Of a stretch of 15,637 nucleotides of DNA, positions 7,941-15,124 are shown piece after piece (positions within the stretch are counted from its first letter, which is position 1; every line of letters starts with the position of its first letter). Location of the stretch: positions 1 through 15,637 of the forward strand of contig JANQQY010000645.1 in the NCBI GenBank assembly GCA_028284845.1, written 5' to 3'. Source of the stretch: Spirochaetales bacterium. Its GTDB lineage: Bacteria; Spirochaetota; Spirochaetia; DSM-27196; SLST01. The translations under genes were made by a program, and so were the position numbers. The notes under the pieces were generated by a model. It was not told the origin of the DNA. It worked only from the letters and a program-made list of their open reading frames with translations, and ran no database searches.

Positions 7941-9542
7941 CTACTCCGTTTGGATCGCCTTGACCGGTTGAATTCGAAGCGCCAAGCGAACCGGGTAGAT
8001 ATGTGCGAGCACACCCACGACTGAAACGATTAGCAGCGATCCAACGACCGTCACTACCGATGCGACCGGCTTCAACTCGGGCCCTGCAAAGAGCACGGTG
8101 AGGAATGTGTTTGTGGCGGGAACGCCCACGATGTTCAGGATGCCGATCGTTGCCAGTCCAAGGCCAATGCCGATCAGCCCGAACACGGTGGTGATCGTCA
8201 GGATCTCGTAGAAGAACATTCGCCAGACAAAACCGCGACCCGCTCCAAGGGCTCGCATCGTTCCAATCTCACTCGTGCGTTCCATCACGGAGATGACAAG
8301 TGTGTTCATCATGATGATGACCGCCACAATGCCGATTACGATGATCGCGACGTTGAAGACGGTTCGGATAACGTCGGCTGTCGTGGCGAACGGCCCAGCG
8401 GCCGCCTCCCAGTTCGCGGCCTCTGCGTTGATGCCGTTCTCGCGAAAATAGGCGTTCAGCGATGCAATGGTCTGTGTGACTCTTCGAGGCGAATCGACGC
8501 GAGCAAGGATGTAGTGCCACGTCTCCGACCGAAACCGAGGGTCCGTTACTTCGGACTCACGATCTATTGCTTCGTCCGTGGTGGCGTTGGTCGTGGCCGC
8601 ATCGACCGGCCCCAACTCGTCGTCGCCCAGCCCAAATGGAACATCAATTGAGAAGAGATCGATCTCCGCGTCATCCTCGTCCGCAAAGAGGTCGTCGCCA
8701 AAAAGTGCGTCGAGATCTACCTCGTCGGACGAGGCACTATCAAGAAGCGCCGTCTGGAACTCGTTCAGCTCGACATCTTGGTCGCTGCCGAGGTTAAGGC
8801 GTAATATCGATCGAAGGGTCTGCGGATCGACATAGCTCACGAGTTCGAATCCGACACCCTCACTGATGCCCGTTGTCTCGTAGACGCCTACGAGCGGAAC
8901 GACTCTAATTCGCGGCAAACCGTCGCTTGTGAGACCGACGATTCGAAGCTCATCACCCGCCGAGATATCGTACGACTCAACCTCTGGATCATCTTCCTGG
9001 AGCGACTCGAGGATCGTCTCTTCGAGCTCTTCTATTCGCTCGACGCTCACCATCAGTCCCTCTTCGCCCGGCTCAAGATAGCGTCCTTCTATGATCTGAA
9101 CATTGTCGAACATCTCGTGGTAGGTGGCGGGTTCGGCGCCAAAGAGCACCGAAAGCACGCTGTTCTCAAACCCGTCAAATCGCTCGTCTTCCGGACGGAG
9201 AAATCCAAAGGCCGTGATCTGCGTCGTCCACTCGGAGATGGAGGTCTCCTCGGCAACGCCATCGGTGATCATGCTGAAATCGGGAAGGACCGGCGTTGGA
9301 TCAATCCCACCTACCGACTGCACGCCGAAGAGGCTGATCGGTCCTTCGGCAGTACCGGAGATCATGATGTCGCCGGTGTAGTTGTCAACAAACGCCCGCG
9401 AGATCCCGTCTCGTGCGGTATCCATGAGGGAGTTGCCTACGATCAGGACAACCACACCGAGCGCGATCAGGATTCCAATGATGAGCGTCTTGCCTTTGTG
9501 CTCCACGAGGTTGCGCAGCGCAATTCGAAACAGAACTGACAT
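7941..9542 (-). CDS. ABC transporter permease, FtsX/LolC-E type (first permease, with acidic insert)
   Basis: The 533-residue product shares the layout of its neighbour: TM about 19-38, a large extracytoplasmic domain to about 394, then TMs about 395-419, 444-470 and 493-515. The coupling segment ERTSEIGTMRALGAGRGFVW lies between TM2 and TM3, and the end is YPVRLALRIQPVKAIQTE. It is about 90 residues longer than the second permease. Much of the extra length is an acidic, low-complexity insert at 273-335 (for example LFGDDLFADEDDAEIDLF). The ATG directly follows the TAA of the ATPase gene (TAAATG), so translation is coupled. LolC/LolE-like lipoprotein release or MacB-like export are both compatible; the LolA-like gene downstream favours the former. 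Confidence 0.9.
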   Translation of the reverse strand: MSVLFRIALRNLVEHKGKTLIIGILIALGVVVLIVGNSLMDTARDGISRAFVDNYTGDIMISGTAEGPISLFGVQSVGGIDPTPVLPDFSMITDGVAEETSISEWTTQITAFGFLRPEDERFDGFENSVLSVLFGAEPATYHEMFDNVQIIEGRYLEPGEEGLMVSVERIEELEETILESLQEDDPEVESYDISAGDELRIVGLTSDGLPRIRVVPLVGVYETTGISEGVGFELVSYVDPQTLRSILRLNLGSDQDVELNEFQTALLDSASSDEVDLDALFGDDLFADEDDAEIDLFSIDVPFGLGDDELGPVDAATTNATTDEAIDRESEVTDPRFRSETWHYILARVDSPRRVTQTIASLNAYFRENGINAEAANWEAAAGPFATTADVIRTVFNVAIIVIGIVAVIIMMNTLVISVMERTSEIGTMRALGAGRGFVWRMFFYEILTITTVFGLIGIGLGLATIGILNIVGVPATNTFLTVLFAGPELKPVASVVTVVGSLLIVSVVGVLAHIYPVRLALRIQPVKAIQTE

Positions 9543-10256
9543 TTAGCGATCCGCGGTTGCTGAAGCCCTGGTTCTCACGTTCTCAGTGACCAATCCGTCG
9601 TGAAGGCGGATCACGTGGTCGGCAATCTCGACGATCGTGTGGTCGTGCGTGCTGAAAATGAAGGTCGTATCGAGATCACGATTGATCTTCTTCATCAGCT
9701 CGATGATTGCCTCTCCGGTCTTGGAGTCGAGGTTTGCCGTCGGCTCGTCCGCGAGTACAATCTGAGGCTTCGTTACAAGGGCCCGCGCAATCGCTACGCG
9801 TTGGCGTTGTCCACCCGAGAGCTCATTCGGCCGATGCGTACGCCATTTTGAGAGCCCGACCTCGTCAATCAAGAAGTTGACGTACTCGGCCCGTTCGCTC
9901 TTGGACGGCATACCCTTCCCAAGGAGAAGCGGAAACTCGACGTTTTCAAAGACGTTTAATACGGGTATCAGGTTGAAGCTCTGAAAGATGAAACCGATAA
10001 AGCGATGTCGCAACTCGGTGATCTCGCGGTCTTTGAGCCCCGAGGTGACGTTTCCGTCAATCGCCACGGTTCCACTCGTCGGCGTATCGATACAGCCAAT
10101 CAGGTTGAGTATCGTCGACTTTCCGGAGCCCGATGGACCTGCTATTGAAATGAAGTCGCCACGCTCAATCTCAAAACTCACGCCGTTCACGGCTTTCACT
10201 TCTGTTTGGCCGAGCGGGTAGATCTTATGTACGTCTGAAACAGATACAATGCTCAT
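9543..10256 (-). CDS. ABC transporter ATP-binding protein, LolD/MacB/FtsE class
   Basis: The 237-residue ATPase has every motif of an active nucleotide-binding domain: Walker A GPSGSGKST (40-48), Q-loop Gln92 in FIFQSFNLIP, signature LSGGQ (146-150), Walker B IVLADE (166-171), D-loop NLDS and switch His204 in STHD. The sequence IFQSFNLIPVLNVFENVEFP and the length are typical of the LolD/MacB/FtsE branch, whose ATPases work with FtsX-type permeases as mechanotransmitters instead of classical pore transporters. It is the first gene of the five-gene minus-strand operon. A purine run (GAGAGAAAG) lies just before the ATG. lolD is a reasonable name but I withhold it because cargo is unproven. Confidence 0.95.
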   Translation of the reverse strand: MSIVSVSDVHKIYPLGQTEVKAVNGVSFEIERGDFISIAGPSGSGKSTILNLIGCIDTPTSGTVAIDGNVTSGLKDREITELRHRFIGFIFQSFNLIPVLNVFENVEFPLLLGKGMPSKSERAEYVNFLIDEVGLSKWRTHRPNELSGGQRQRVAIARALVTKPQIVLADEPTANLDSKTGEAIIELMKKINRDLDTTFIFSTHDHTIVEIADHVIRLHDGLVTENVRTRASATADR

Positions 10257-10274
10257 GTCTTTCTCTCAAGTAAG

Positions 10275-10303
10275 GTAACACCCCACTCTGCGCAGCGTGT
10301 TAC
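10275..10303. repeat. Inverted repeat GTAACAC-N15-GTGTTAC, possible operator
   Basis: Perfect 7-bp arms at 10275-10281 and 10297-10303 are separated by 15 nt. The left arm is about 20 nt before the ATPase start and the whole element lies upstream of the likely grpE promoter. Arm spacing and location suit a dimeric repressor acting on the ABC operon. It is not followed by a T-run, so it is not a terminator. Chance occurrence cannot be excluded. Confidence 0.35.
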
Positions 10304-10344
10304 AAAGTGGCGTAAAATCATTGTGTGGTAATCATTTGCCACGC

Positions 10345-10373
10345 TTGACCGGCGCACAGGCGATAGGTACCTT
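10345..10373 (+). promoter_or_regulatory. Candidate sigma-70 promoter for grpE-dnaK-dnaJ
   Basis: TTGACC (10345-10350) matches the -35 consensus at five of six bases. TACCTT (10368-10373), after a 17-bp spacer, keeps the three most conserved -10 positions (T1, A2, T6). Transcription would begin near 10380, leaving a leader of about 25 nt that includes the AGAGG ribosome-binding site. The weak -10 makes this tentative. Confidence 0.35.
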
Positions 10374-10404
10374 GGCAACGAAAGAATCACGTACAGAGGC
10401 AATC

Positions 10405-11022
10405 ATGGCTGACAACGCAGACGCGGGGAGTTCCGAGGATCTGGAGCAGAATGCGCCAGTGAACGAGGACACTCCGGCGGAGTTGGACGTATCCGAAGAG
10501 TCATCCGCAGATGAAGCGGCCCCTGATGACGAGGTCGTGGATGAGCCGACGGTAAGCGAGCTTGCCGATGAGATTTCGGATCTCAAGGACCAACTGCTCC
10601 GCAAGAGCGCGGACTTCGACAACTACCGGAAGAGAATGATCCGCGAGAAAGAGGAACTTGGCGCCTACGCCAACCGGGAGTTACTCCTGGATATCGTTCC
10701 CATCGTAGACGACTTTGAGCGCGCGATCCGGTCGAGTGAAGAGTCGAAAGACTTCGACTCCTTTCACAACGGCGTGGTGCTCATTGAGAAGCAGTTCATC
10801 TCGATGCTCGAACGCAAGTGGAAGCTCGTTCGATTTGATAGTGCAGGTGAGGAGTTTGACCCCGAGCGGCACGAGGCGATGATGACCGAGGAATCGGACG
10901 ACGTGGAACAGCCAACCGTCGCAGAAGACTTTCAGAAAGGCTACATGCTTGGAGAGAGAGTCATTCGGCCGGCGAAAGTGAAAGTAGCAATGCCAAAGGC
11001 CTCAGCGGAGAGCGAATCGTGA
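10405..11022 (+). CDS. grpE: GrpE, nucleotide exchange factor of DnaK
   Basis: The 205-residue product speeds ADP release from DnaK in the Hsp70 cycle. An acidic, disordered N-terminus (about 1-48) is followed by the long dimerisation helix containing DFDNYRKRMIREKEE, then LLLDIVPIVDDFERAI. The C-terminal beta domain carries EFDPERHEAMM and the family signature EDFQKGYMLGERVIRPAKVK. I choose the ATG at 10405, which has AGAGG six nt upstream. The frame stays open to an upstream GTG at 10297, but that extension (MLQSGVKSLCGNHLPRL...) has no GrpE character and would swallow the likely promoter. It is the first gene of the chaperone operon and lies 55 nt before dnaK. The usual upstream partner hrcA is absent here. 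Confidence 0.97.
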   Translation: MADNADAGSSEDLEQNAPVNEDTPAELDVSEESSADEAAPDDEVVDEPTVSELADEISDLKDQLLRKSADFDNYRKRMIREKEELGAYANRELLLDIVPIVDDFERAIRSSEESKDFDSFHNGVVLIEKQFISMLERKWKLVRFDSAGEEFDPERHEAMMTEESDDVEQPTVAEDFQKGYMLGERVIRPAKVKVAMPKASAESES

Positions 11023-11077
11023 GCTTGCCTCCACGCTCGGGCTGGATTGATCTTTGTATGCAGAGAGAGGAATAGAA

Positions 11078-13015
11078 ATGGGCAGGATCATCGGAATCGA
11101 CCTTGGCACGACGAACTCGTGCGTTGCCGTCATGGAAGGCGGCGAGCCTGTTGTCATTCAGAACGCTGAAGGCCAGCGAACGACCCCGTCAATGGTGGCG
11201 TACACCGCGAAGGGTGAGAGACTCGTCGGGCAGCCTGCGAAGAATCAAATGGTCACCAATCCGGAGAATACGATCTTCTCGATCAAGCGCTTCATGGGCC
11301 GACGCTTTGCCGAGGTCGCTGAAGAGATCTCCATGGTGCCGTATACCGTCAGCGAGGCGAGCAGCCTTGCTCGCGTTAAGATTGACGACAAGGTCTATTC
11401 TCCGCCGGAGATTTCCGCGGCGATTCTTCAGAAGATGAAGGAGACTGCTGAGGATTACCTTGGCGAAAGCGTCTCCGAAGCTGTCATAACGGTTCCCGCC
11501 TACTTCAATGATGCGCAACGGCAGGCGACCAAGGATGCCGGCAAGATCGCCGGGCTCGAGGTGAAGCGAATCGTGAACGAGCCCACGGCGGCCGCGCTTG
11601 CCTATGGGTTTGGAAAAGAGAAGAAGGAAGAGAAGATTGCCGTGTACGACCTTGGGGGTGGAACCTTTGACGTCTCCATCCTTGAACTCGGCGACGGCGT
11701 CTTTGAAGTCAAAAGCACCAACGGCGATACGCACCTGGGCGGAGACAACTTTGATCAACGGATCATCGATTGGCTCGTAGAGAACTTCAAGAACGACATG
11801 GGAATCGATCTCTCCCAGGACCGGATGGCGCTGCAGCGGCTCAAGGAGGCAGCGGAGAAAGCGAAGAAGGAGCTTTCGAGCACCCAACAGACGGACATCA
11901 ATCTTCCCTTTATCACCGCCGATTCCAGCGGACCAAAGCACTTGCAGTACGGGCTCTCGCGCTCAAAGTTTGAGCAGATGGTCGCCGACCTCGTCGCCAA
12001 GACAAAGGGACCGTGCGAGCAGGCGCTGAAGGACGCCGGGCTGAGCGCCTCTGAGGTAGACGAGGTCATCCTTGTAGGAGGATCAACGCGGATTCCCGCC
12101 GTTCAATCGCTGGTAAAGGAGCTTTTTGGACGCGAGCCGAATCGGGGTGTCAATCCGGACGAGGTCGTTGCGGTTGGCGCGGGGATTCAGGGCGGTATTC
12201 TTGGCGGCGATGTCAAGGACGTTCTCCTTCTGGACGTTACGCCGCTGTCGCTGGGAATTGAGACTCTTGGCGGCGTCTTTACCAAGCTCATTGAGCGCAA
12301 CACAACGATACCTACCCGGAAGAGTCAGATCTTCAGCACCGCCGCAGACAACCAGACGGCCGTGAGCATTCACGTCCTCCAGGGTGAGCGCGACATGGCG
12401 CAGCACAACCGAACGCTCGGCCGATTCGACTTGGTAGGCATTCCGCCGGCACCTCGAGGCGTCCCGCAGGTTGAGGTCGCGTTTGACATCGACGCAAACG
12501 GGATTGTCCACGTGTCCGCGAAGGATCTCGGGACAGGGAAAGAGCAGAAGATCCGCATTGAAAGCTCATCCGGCCTTTCAGAGGACGAGATCGATCGCAT
12601 GGTGAAGGAAGCCGAGACCAATGCCGAGGCGGACCGCAAGAACCGGGAAGCCGCCGAGAGCCGGAATGAGGCCGACAACCTGGTCTACAACTCTGAGAAG
12701 CTGCTCAATGACAACGACGACAAGATAGATGCATCAGAGAAAGAGAAGGCCCAGGCTGCCATCGCCGAGTTAAAGAGCGCGATCGAGTCGGGTGACGCAG
12801 ATGCGATCAAGTCAAAGATCGAGGCCCTCAATCAGGCGATGCATCCGATCGCGGAGAAGATCTACGCGGCACAGCAGCCCGAGGGTGGTCAGCAGGAGGG
12901 CGCCGAAGAGACGGACACCGGATCTGACTCCGCGGCCCAAGAGGAGCAGGGCTCGCAACCTGAGGCAGAGGACGTGGATTACGAGGTCGTTGACGAGGAC
13001 GACACCAAGAGCTGA
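11078..13015 (+). CDS. dnaK: DnaK, Hsp70 chaperone
   Basis: The 645-residue product is a full-length bacterial Hsp70. The ATPase domain opens with GRIIGIDLGTTNSCVAVMEG and contains the phosphate-binding AVYDLGGGTFDVSILEL and the adenosine motif VILVGGSTRIPAVQ. The interdomain linker DVLLLDV begins near residue 381, followed by the substrate-binding domain (TPLSLGIETLGG, TIPTRKSQIFSTAADNQ). The helical lid and an acidic tail ending in EDVDYEVVDEDDTKS close the protein, the usual eubacterial co-chaperone-contact tail. The start at 11078 is set by a GAGAGAGG sequence about 7 nt upstream; a TTG at 11054 would add eight residues with no family support. Only two bases separate its stop from dnaJ, so the two are translated together. 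Confidence 0.98.
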   Translation: MGRIIGIDLGTTNSCVAVMEGGEPVVIQNAEGQRTTPSMVAYTAKGERLVGQPAKNQMVTNPENTIFSIKRFMGRRFAEVAEEISMVPYTVSEASSLARVKIDDKVYSPPEISAAILQKMKETAEDYLGESVSEAVITVPAYFNDAQRQATKDAGKIAGLEVKRIVNEPTAAALAYGFGKEKKEEKIAVYDLGGGTFDVSILELGDGVFEVKSTNGDTHLGGDNFDQRIIDWLVENFKNDMGIDLSQDRMALQRLKEAAEKAKKELSSTQQTDINLPFITADSSGPKHLQYGLSRSKFEQMVADLVAKTKGPCEQALKDAGLSASEVDEVILVGGSTRIPAVQSLVKELFGREPNRGVNPDEVVAVGAGIQGGILGGDVKDVLLLDVTPLSLGIETLGGVFTKLIERNTTIPTRKSQIFSTAADNQTAVSIHVLQGERDMAQHNRTLGRFDLVGIPPAPRGVPQVEVAFDIDANGIVHVSAKDLGTGKEQKIRIESSSGLSEDEIDRMVKEAETNAEADRKNREAAESRNEADNLVYNSEKLLNDNDDKIDASEKEKAQAAIAELKSAIESGDADAIKSKIEALNQAMHPIAEKIYAAQQPEGGQQEGAEETDTGSDSAAQEEQGSQPEAEDVDYEVVDEDDTKS

Positions 13016-13017
13016 GC

Positions 13018-14139
13018 GTGGCAAAACGGGACTATTACGACGTCCTTGGCGTTGAGAAAGGTGCGTCCAAGGATGACATCAAACGTGCCTATCGGAAGGT
13101 AGCGGTCGCGAACCATCCGGACCGCAACCCTGGTGACACTGCAGCAGAGGAGCGCTTCAAGGAAGCCACTGAGGCCTACGAAGTCCTCGCTGACGAGAGT
13201 AAGCGCCAGGCCTACGATCAATTCGGCTTCGCAGGAGTCGAGGGCATGGGTGGCGGCGGACCGCAAGACTATAGCAACGCCTTCCGGGACTTCGAAGATA
13301 TTTTTGGCGACTTCGGTGGCATTTTTGACCAGTTCTTTGGTGGAGGCCGACGACGCGGCTCTCGCCGCGAGACCGTCCAACGCGGCAGTGACCTTCGATA
13401 CGACCTTGAGATCTCGTTCTCTGACGCGGTGTTCGGTACCAAGGCGACCGTGGAGTACATGAAGGAGATCGGTTGTGATCGCTGCGATGGATCCGGTGCC
13501 GAGTCCGGGAGTGGGAGCAAGACCTGCCCAACATGTGGCGGAAGCGGCCAGGTGCGCCGGAGTTCCGGCTTCTTTTCCATAGCCAGTACCTGTCCCACCT
13601 GCAACGGTGACGGAATGATCGTTGAGAATCCATGCACCAAGTGTGGCGGGAGCGGGCTACTCAAAAAGAATCAGAAGATCAATGTGACAATTCCGGCGGG
13701 TGTTGACGACGGCAGGCGGATTCGCATTCCCGAGCAGGGCGACGCCGGACCGAAGGGCGGTCCGTCCGGAGACTTGTACGTTGTGCTGCGCGTCAAGCCG
13801 CACGAGTTCTTCGAGCGAGATGGGAACGATGTCTACTGTGTTGTTCCCATCACCTACTCCCAGGCCGCGCTTGGCGCGGAGCTTCGGGTACCAACGCTCG
13901 ATCAGAAGCAAGTCAAAGTAAAGATTCCTTCCGGCACGCAGAACAACAAGATACTTCGCCTCAAGAACGAAGGCGTCCCTCATCCCGGCAGCAGTCGCCG
14001 AGGCGATATGTACATTCGAATTCTGGTCACTGTCCCCAATCGCCTCTCCTCAAGACAGAAGGCTATCCTCAAAGAACTTGCGGACCTCGACGGAGATAAT
14101 TCGTCCCCTCAGCCGGTTCCGCTCTCCGACCTTCGATGA
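13018..14139 (+). CDS. dnaJ: DnaJ, type I Hsp40 co-chaperone
   Basis: The 373-residue product stimulates DnaK ATPase and delivers unfolded clients. The J domain occupies about 1-72, with the catalytic HPD at 33-35. The residue before it is Asn, where Tyr, Phe or Lys is more usual. A Gly/Phe-rich segment follows (GGGPQDYSNAFRDFEDIFGD, FDQFFGGGRRRG). All four zinc-binding CxxCxGxG modules are present: CDRCDGSG, CPTCGGSG, CPTCNGDG and CTKCGGSG. The two C-terminal beta-sandwich domains then run to the end (GDLYVVLRVKPHEFFERDGN; GDMYIRILVTVP). It starts with GTG two nt after the dnaK stop, and its ribosome-binding site is weak, so it probably depends on coupling to dnaK. Its stop overlaps the next gene by 4 nt. 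Confidence 0.97.
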   Translation: MAKRDYYDVLGVEKGASKDDIKRAYRKVAVANHPDRNPGDTAAEERFKEATEAYEVLADESKRQAYDQFGFAGVEGMGGGGPQDYSNAFRDFEDIFGDFGGIFDQFFGGGRRRGSRRETVQRGSDLRYDLEISFSDAVFGTKATVEYMKEIGCDRCDGSGAESGSGSKTCPTCGGSGQVRRSSGFFSIASTCPTCNGDGMIVENPCTKCGGSGLLKKNQKINVTIPAGVDDGRRIRIPEQGDAGPKGGPSGDLYVVLRVKPHEFFERDGNDVYCVVPITYSQAALGAELRVPTLDQKQVKVKIPSGTQNNKILRLKNEGVPHPGSSRRGDMYIRILVTVPNRLSSRQKAILKELADLDGDNSSPQPVPLSDLR

Positions 14140-14660
14140 ACCGATACGCGCCACCGCAGAGGCGGCGCAGGTTTGCCTTCATCGATCGGATCGGGATGAG
14201 AACGGCCACAAACCTCGTGGTGGTGATTCTGGTAGTCTCCGCGTCGGTGATCATCGCCCTACTCATCTACCAGACGCTTCTCCATGAGAATGAGTTTGTG
14301 GTGGTGTACCGCGAGATAGAGTCGGTAGAGGACACGGATGTTGCCGGTAGGACGGTAGAACGACGACTGACAACCATTGAAGCCGTTTCCGAGATGACTC
14401 GACTTGAACTGGTGCTCCCCATTCTCGCAGTGCAAAATCTGGCGATCCTTCTTGGGATTTCGTTCGTTGCCTTGTACCGGGGGCAACGAATAAGTGGACC
14501 GGTCTACCGCATGTCATCCGACATCAGAAAGGCGATTTCCGGGGAGCGCCGTGTTCGGATCGTCCTACGGGAGGGCGACGAGTTGCAGGAGCTGTCGCAA
14601 CGCATCAACAGCCTCCTCACCGCGCTTGACGCGGCGGACCACGTGCCCGGAAGCCCATAA
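14136..14660 (+). CDS. Small two-TM protein with a HAMP-like domain and no output domain
   Basis: The 174-residue product has a basic N-terminus (PPQRRRRFAF), TM1 at about 27-46, a roughly 45-residue loop predicted to be periplasmic, TM2 at about 93-113, and a cytoplasmic HAMP-like module at about 114-165. HAMP landmarks are the proline in RISGPVYRMSSDIRKAI, the central GERRVRIVLREGDEL and the second helix QELSQRINSLLTALD. The protein ends right after HAMP, with no kinase, cyclase or chemoreceptor part. The ATG lies in an ATGA overlap with the dnaJ stop, so it is almost certainly translated with dnaJ. I do not recognise a named family. It could pass an envelope signal to a partner protein by HAMP pairing, which is an inference. 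HAMP assignment is fairly sure, function unknown. Confidence 0.75.
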   Translation: MNRYAPPQRRRRFAFIDRIGMRTATNLVVVILVVSASVIIALLIYQTLLHENEFVVVYREIESVEDTDVAGRTVERRLTTIEAVSEMTRLELVLPILAVQNLAILLGISFVALYRGQRISGPVYRMSSDIRKAISGERRVRIVLREGDELQELSQRINSLLTALDAADHVPGSP

Positions 14661-14701
14661 TCCGCCTTTCTCGGAATCACCCTTCTGCCGACACTCTAGG
14701 C

Positions 14702-15124
14702 GTGAAACCCATTCTCGTATTGCTGATCATCATCGCCGCGAGTTCCGCACTCGGTGCGCAGTCTTCGGACCATCCTGACACGCGCCCTCGAGAGTCATGG
14801 CAGCATCTCTATCCGCATGAGTTCGATGAGAACTGGTTGATGCTCGATCGCAATGAGGACGGCACACCGGACTACGCCGTCCGCGTGAACGACCGAGGCC
14901 AAAAGCTCCATGAAGCGATGGATTTCAACTTCGATGGCAAGATGGACGACTACTACGTCTACGCGAACGACGTGCTCCAGCGCGAGGAGATCGATTCAAA
15001 CTACGACGGTGAGATCGACATCTGGGTCTATCTGCGCCGAGGTGTCTACATCCGCATGTGGGAGCGAGACACCGATTTTGATGGTGTCATCGATCTTCGC
15101 GAGGTCTACGGTAGTGGCGGATGA
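14702..15124 (+). CDS. Secreted protein with four tandem DxNxDG-type calcium-loop repeats
   Basis: The 140-residue product starts with a signal peptide (MKPILVLLIIIAASSALGA, cleavage before Q20) and has no lipobox, so it should be periplasmic or exported. The mature part holds four EF-hand-like loops of the form DxNxDGxxD or DxDxDGxxD, beginning at Asp49, Asp74, Asp98 and Asp123. The period is thus 25, 24 and 25 residues. Between loops sit aromatic strands (DYAVRVN, DDYYVYAND, DIWVYLRRG). Regular spacing suggests a calcium-stabilised repeat fold rather than paired classical EF-hands. The GTG start at 14702 lies 41 nt after the HAMP gene, behind only a weak AGG. The last 11 nt overlap the rlmB-like gene. 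I do not recognise a named family. Confidence 0.75.
   Translation: MKPILVLLIIIAASSALGAQSSDHPDTRPRESWQHLYPHEFDENWLMLDRNEDGTPDYAVRVNDRGQKLHEAMDFNFDGKMDDYYVYANDVLQREEIDSNYDGEIDIWVYLRRGVYIRMWERDTDFDGVIDLREVYGSGG

Larger units (their letters stand above)
10257..10404. promoter_or_regulatory. Divergent intergenic region between the ABC operon and grpE
   Basis: This 148-bp region must contain the promoters for both the minus-strand ABC operon and the plus-strand chaperone operon. It holds the GTAACAC/GTGTTAC inverted repeat (10275-10303), an 8-bp palindrome CTGCGCAG at 10288-10295, and a direct repeat AATCATT at 10316-10322 and 10330-10336. No CIRCE element (TTAGCACTC-N9-GAGTGCTAA) is present. I see no convincing minus-strand promoter hexamers. 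Confidence 0.5.

Noticed and set aside
6902..7963. 353-codon open frame on the plus strand opposite the second permease
   Set aside because: It is antisense to a clear FtsX permease, its translation shows no domain or signal, and long shadow frames are expected opposite G+C-rich genes.
7937..8014. Upstream start for the second permease (26 extra residues)
   Set aside because: The extra residues overlap the first permease and do not look like an FtsX N-terminus. The 7936 start has a good ribosome-binding site and the family opening sequence.
7936..10256. MacB-type drug or toxin efflux pump
   Set aside because: In MacB the ATPase is fused to the permease and pairs with a MacA adaptor and a TolC channel. 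Here the ATPase is separate, there are two permeases, no adaptor is present, and a LolA-like gene follows.
10257..10404. CIRCE heat-shock operator upstream of grpE
   Set aside because: I looked for TTAGCACTC and GAGTGCTAA on both strands here and did not find them, even as degraded copies.
11189..11941. 250-codon open frame antisense to dnaK
   Set aside because: The dnaK frame is strongly conserved and complete. Open antisense frames within dnaK genes are a common composition artefact.
15081..15113. Alternative in-frame ATG for the rlmB-like gene
   Set aside because: It has no ribosome-binding site and would extend the overlap to 44 nt. The GTG at 15114 has GAGG at proper spacing and gives the usual family length at the N-terminus.
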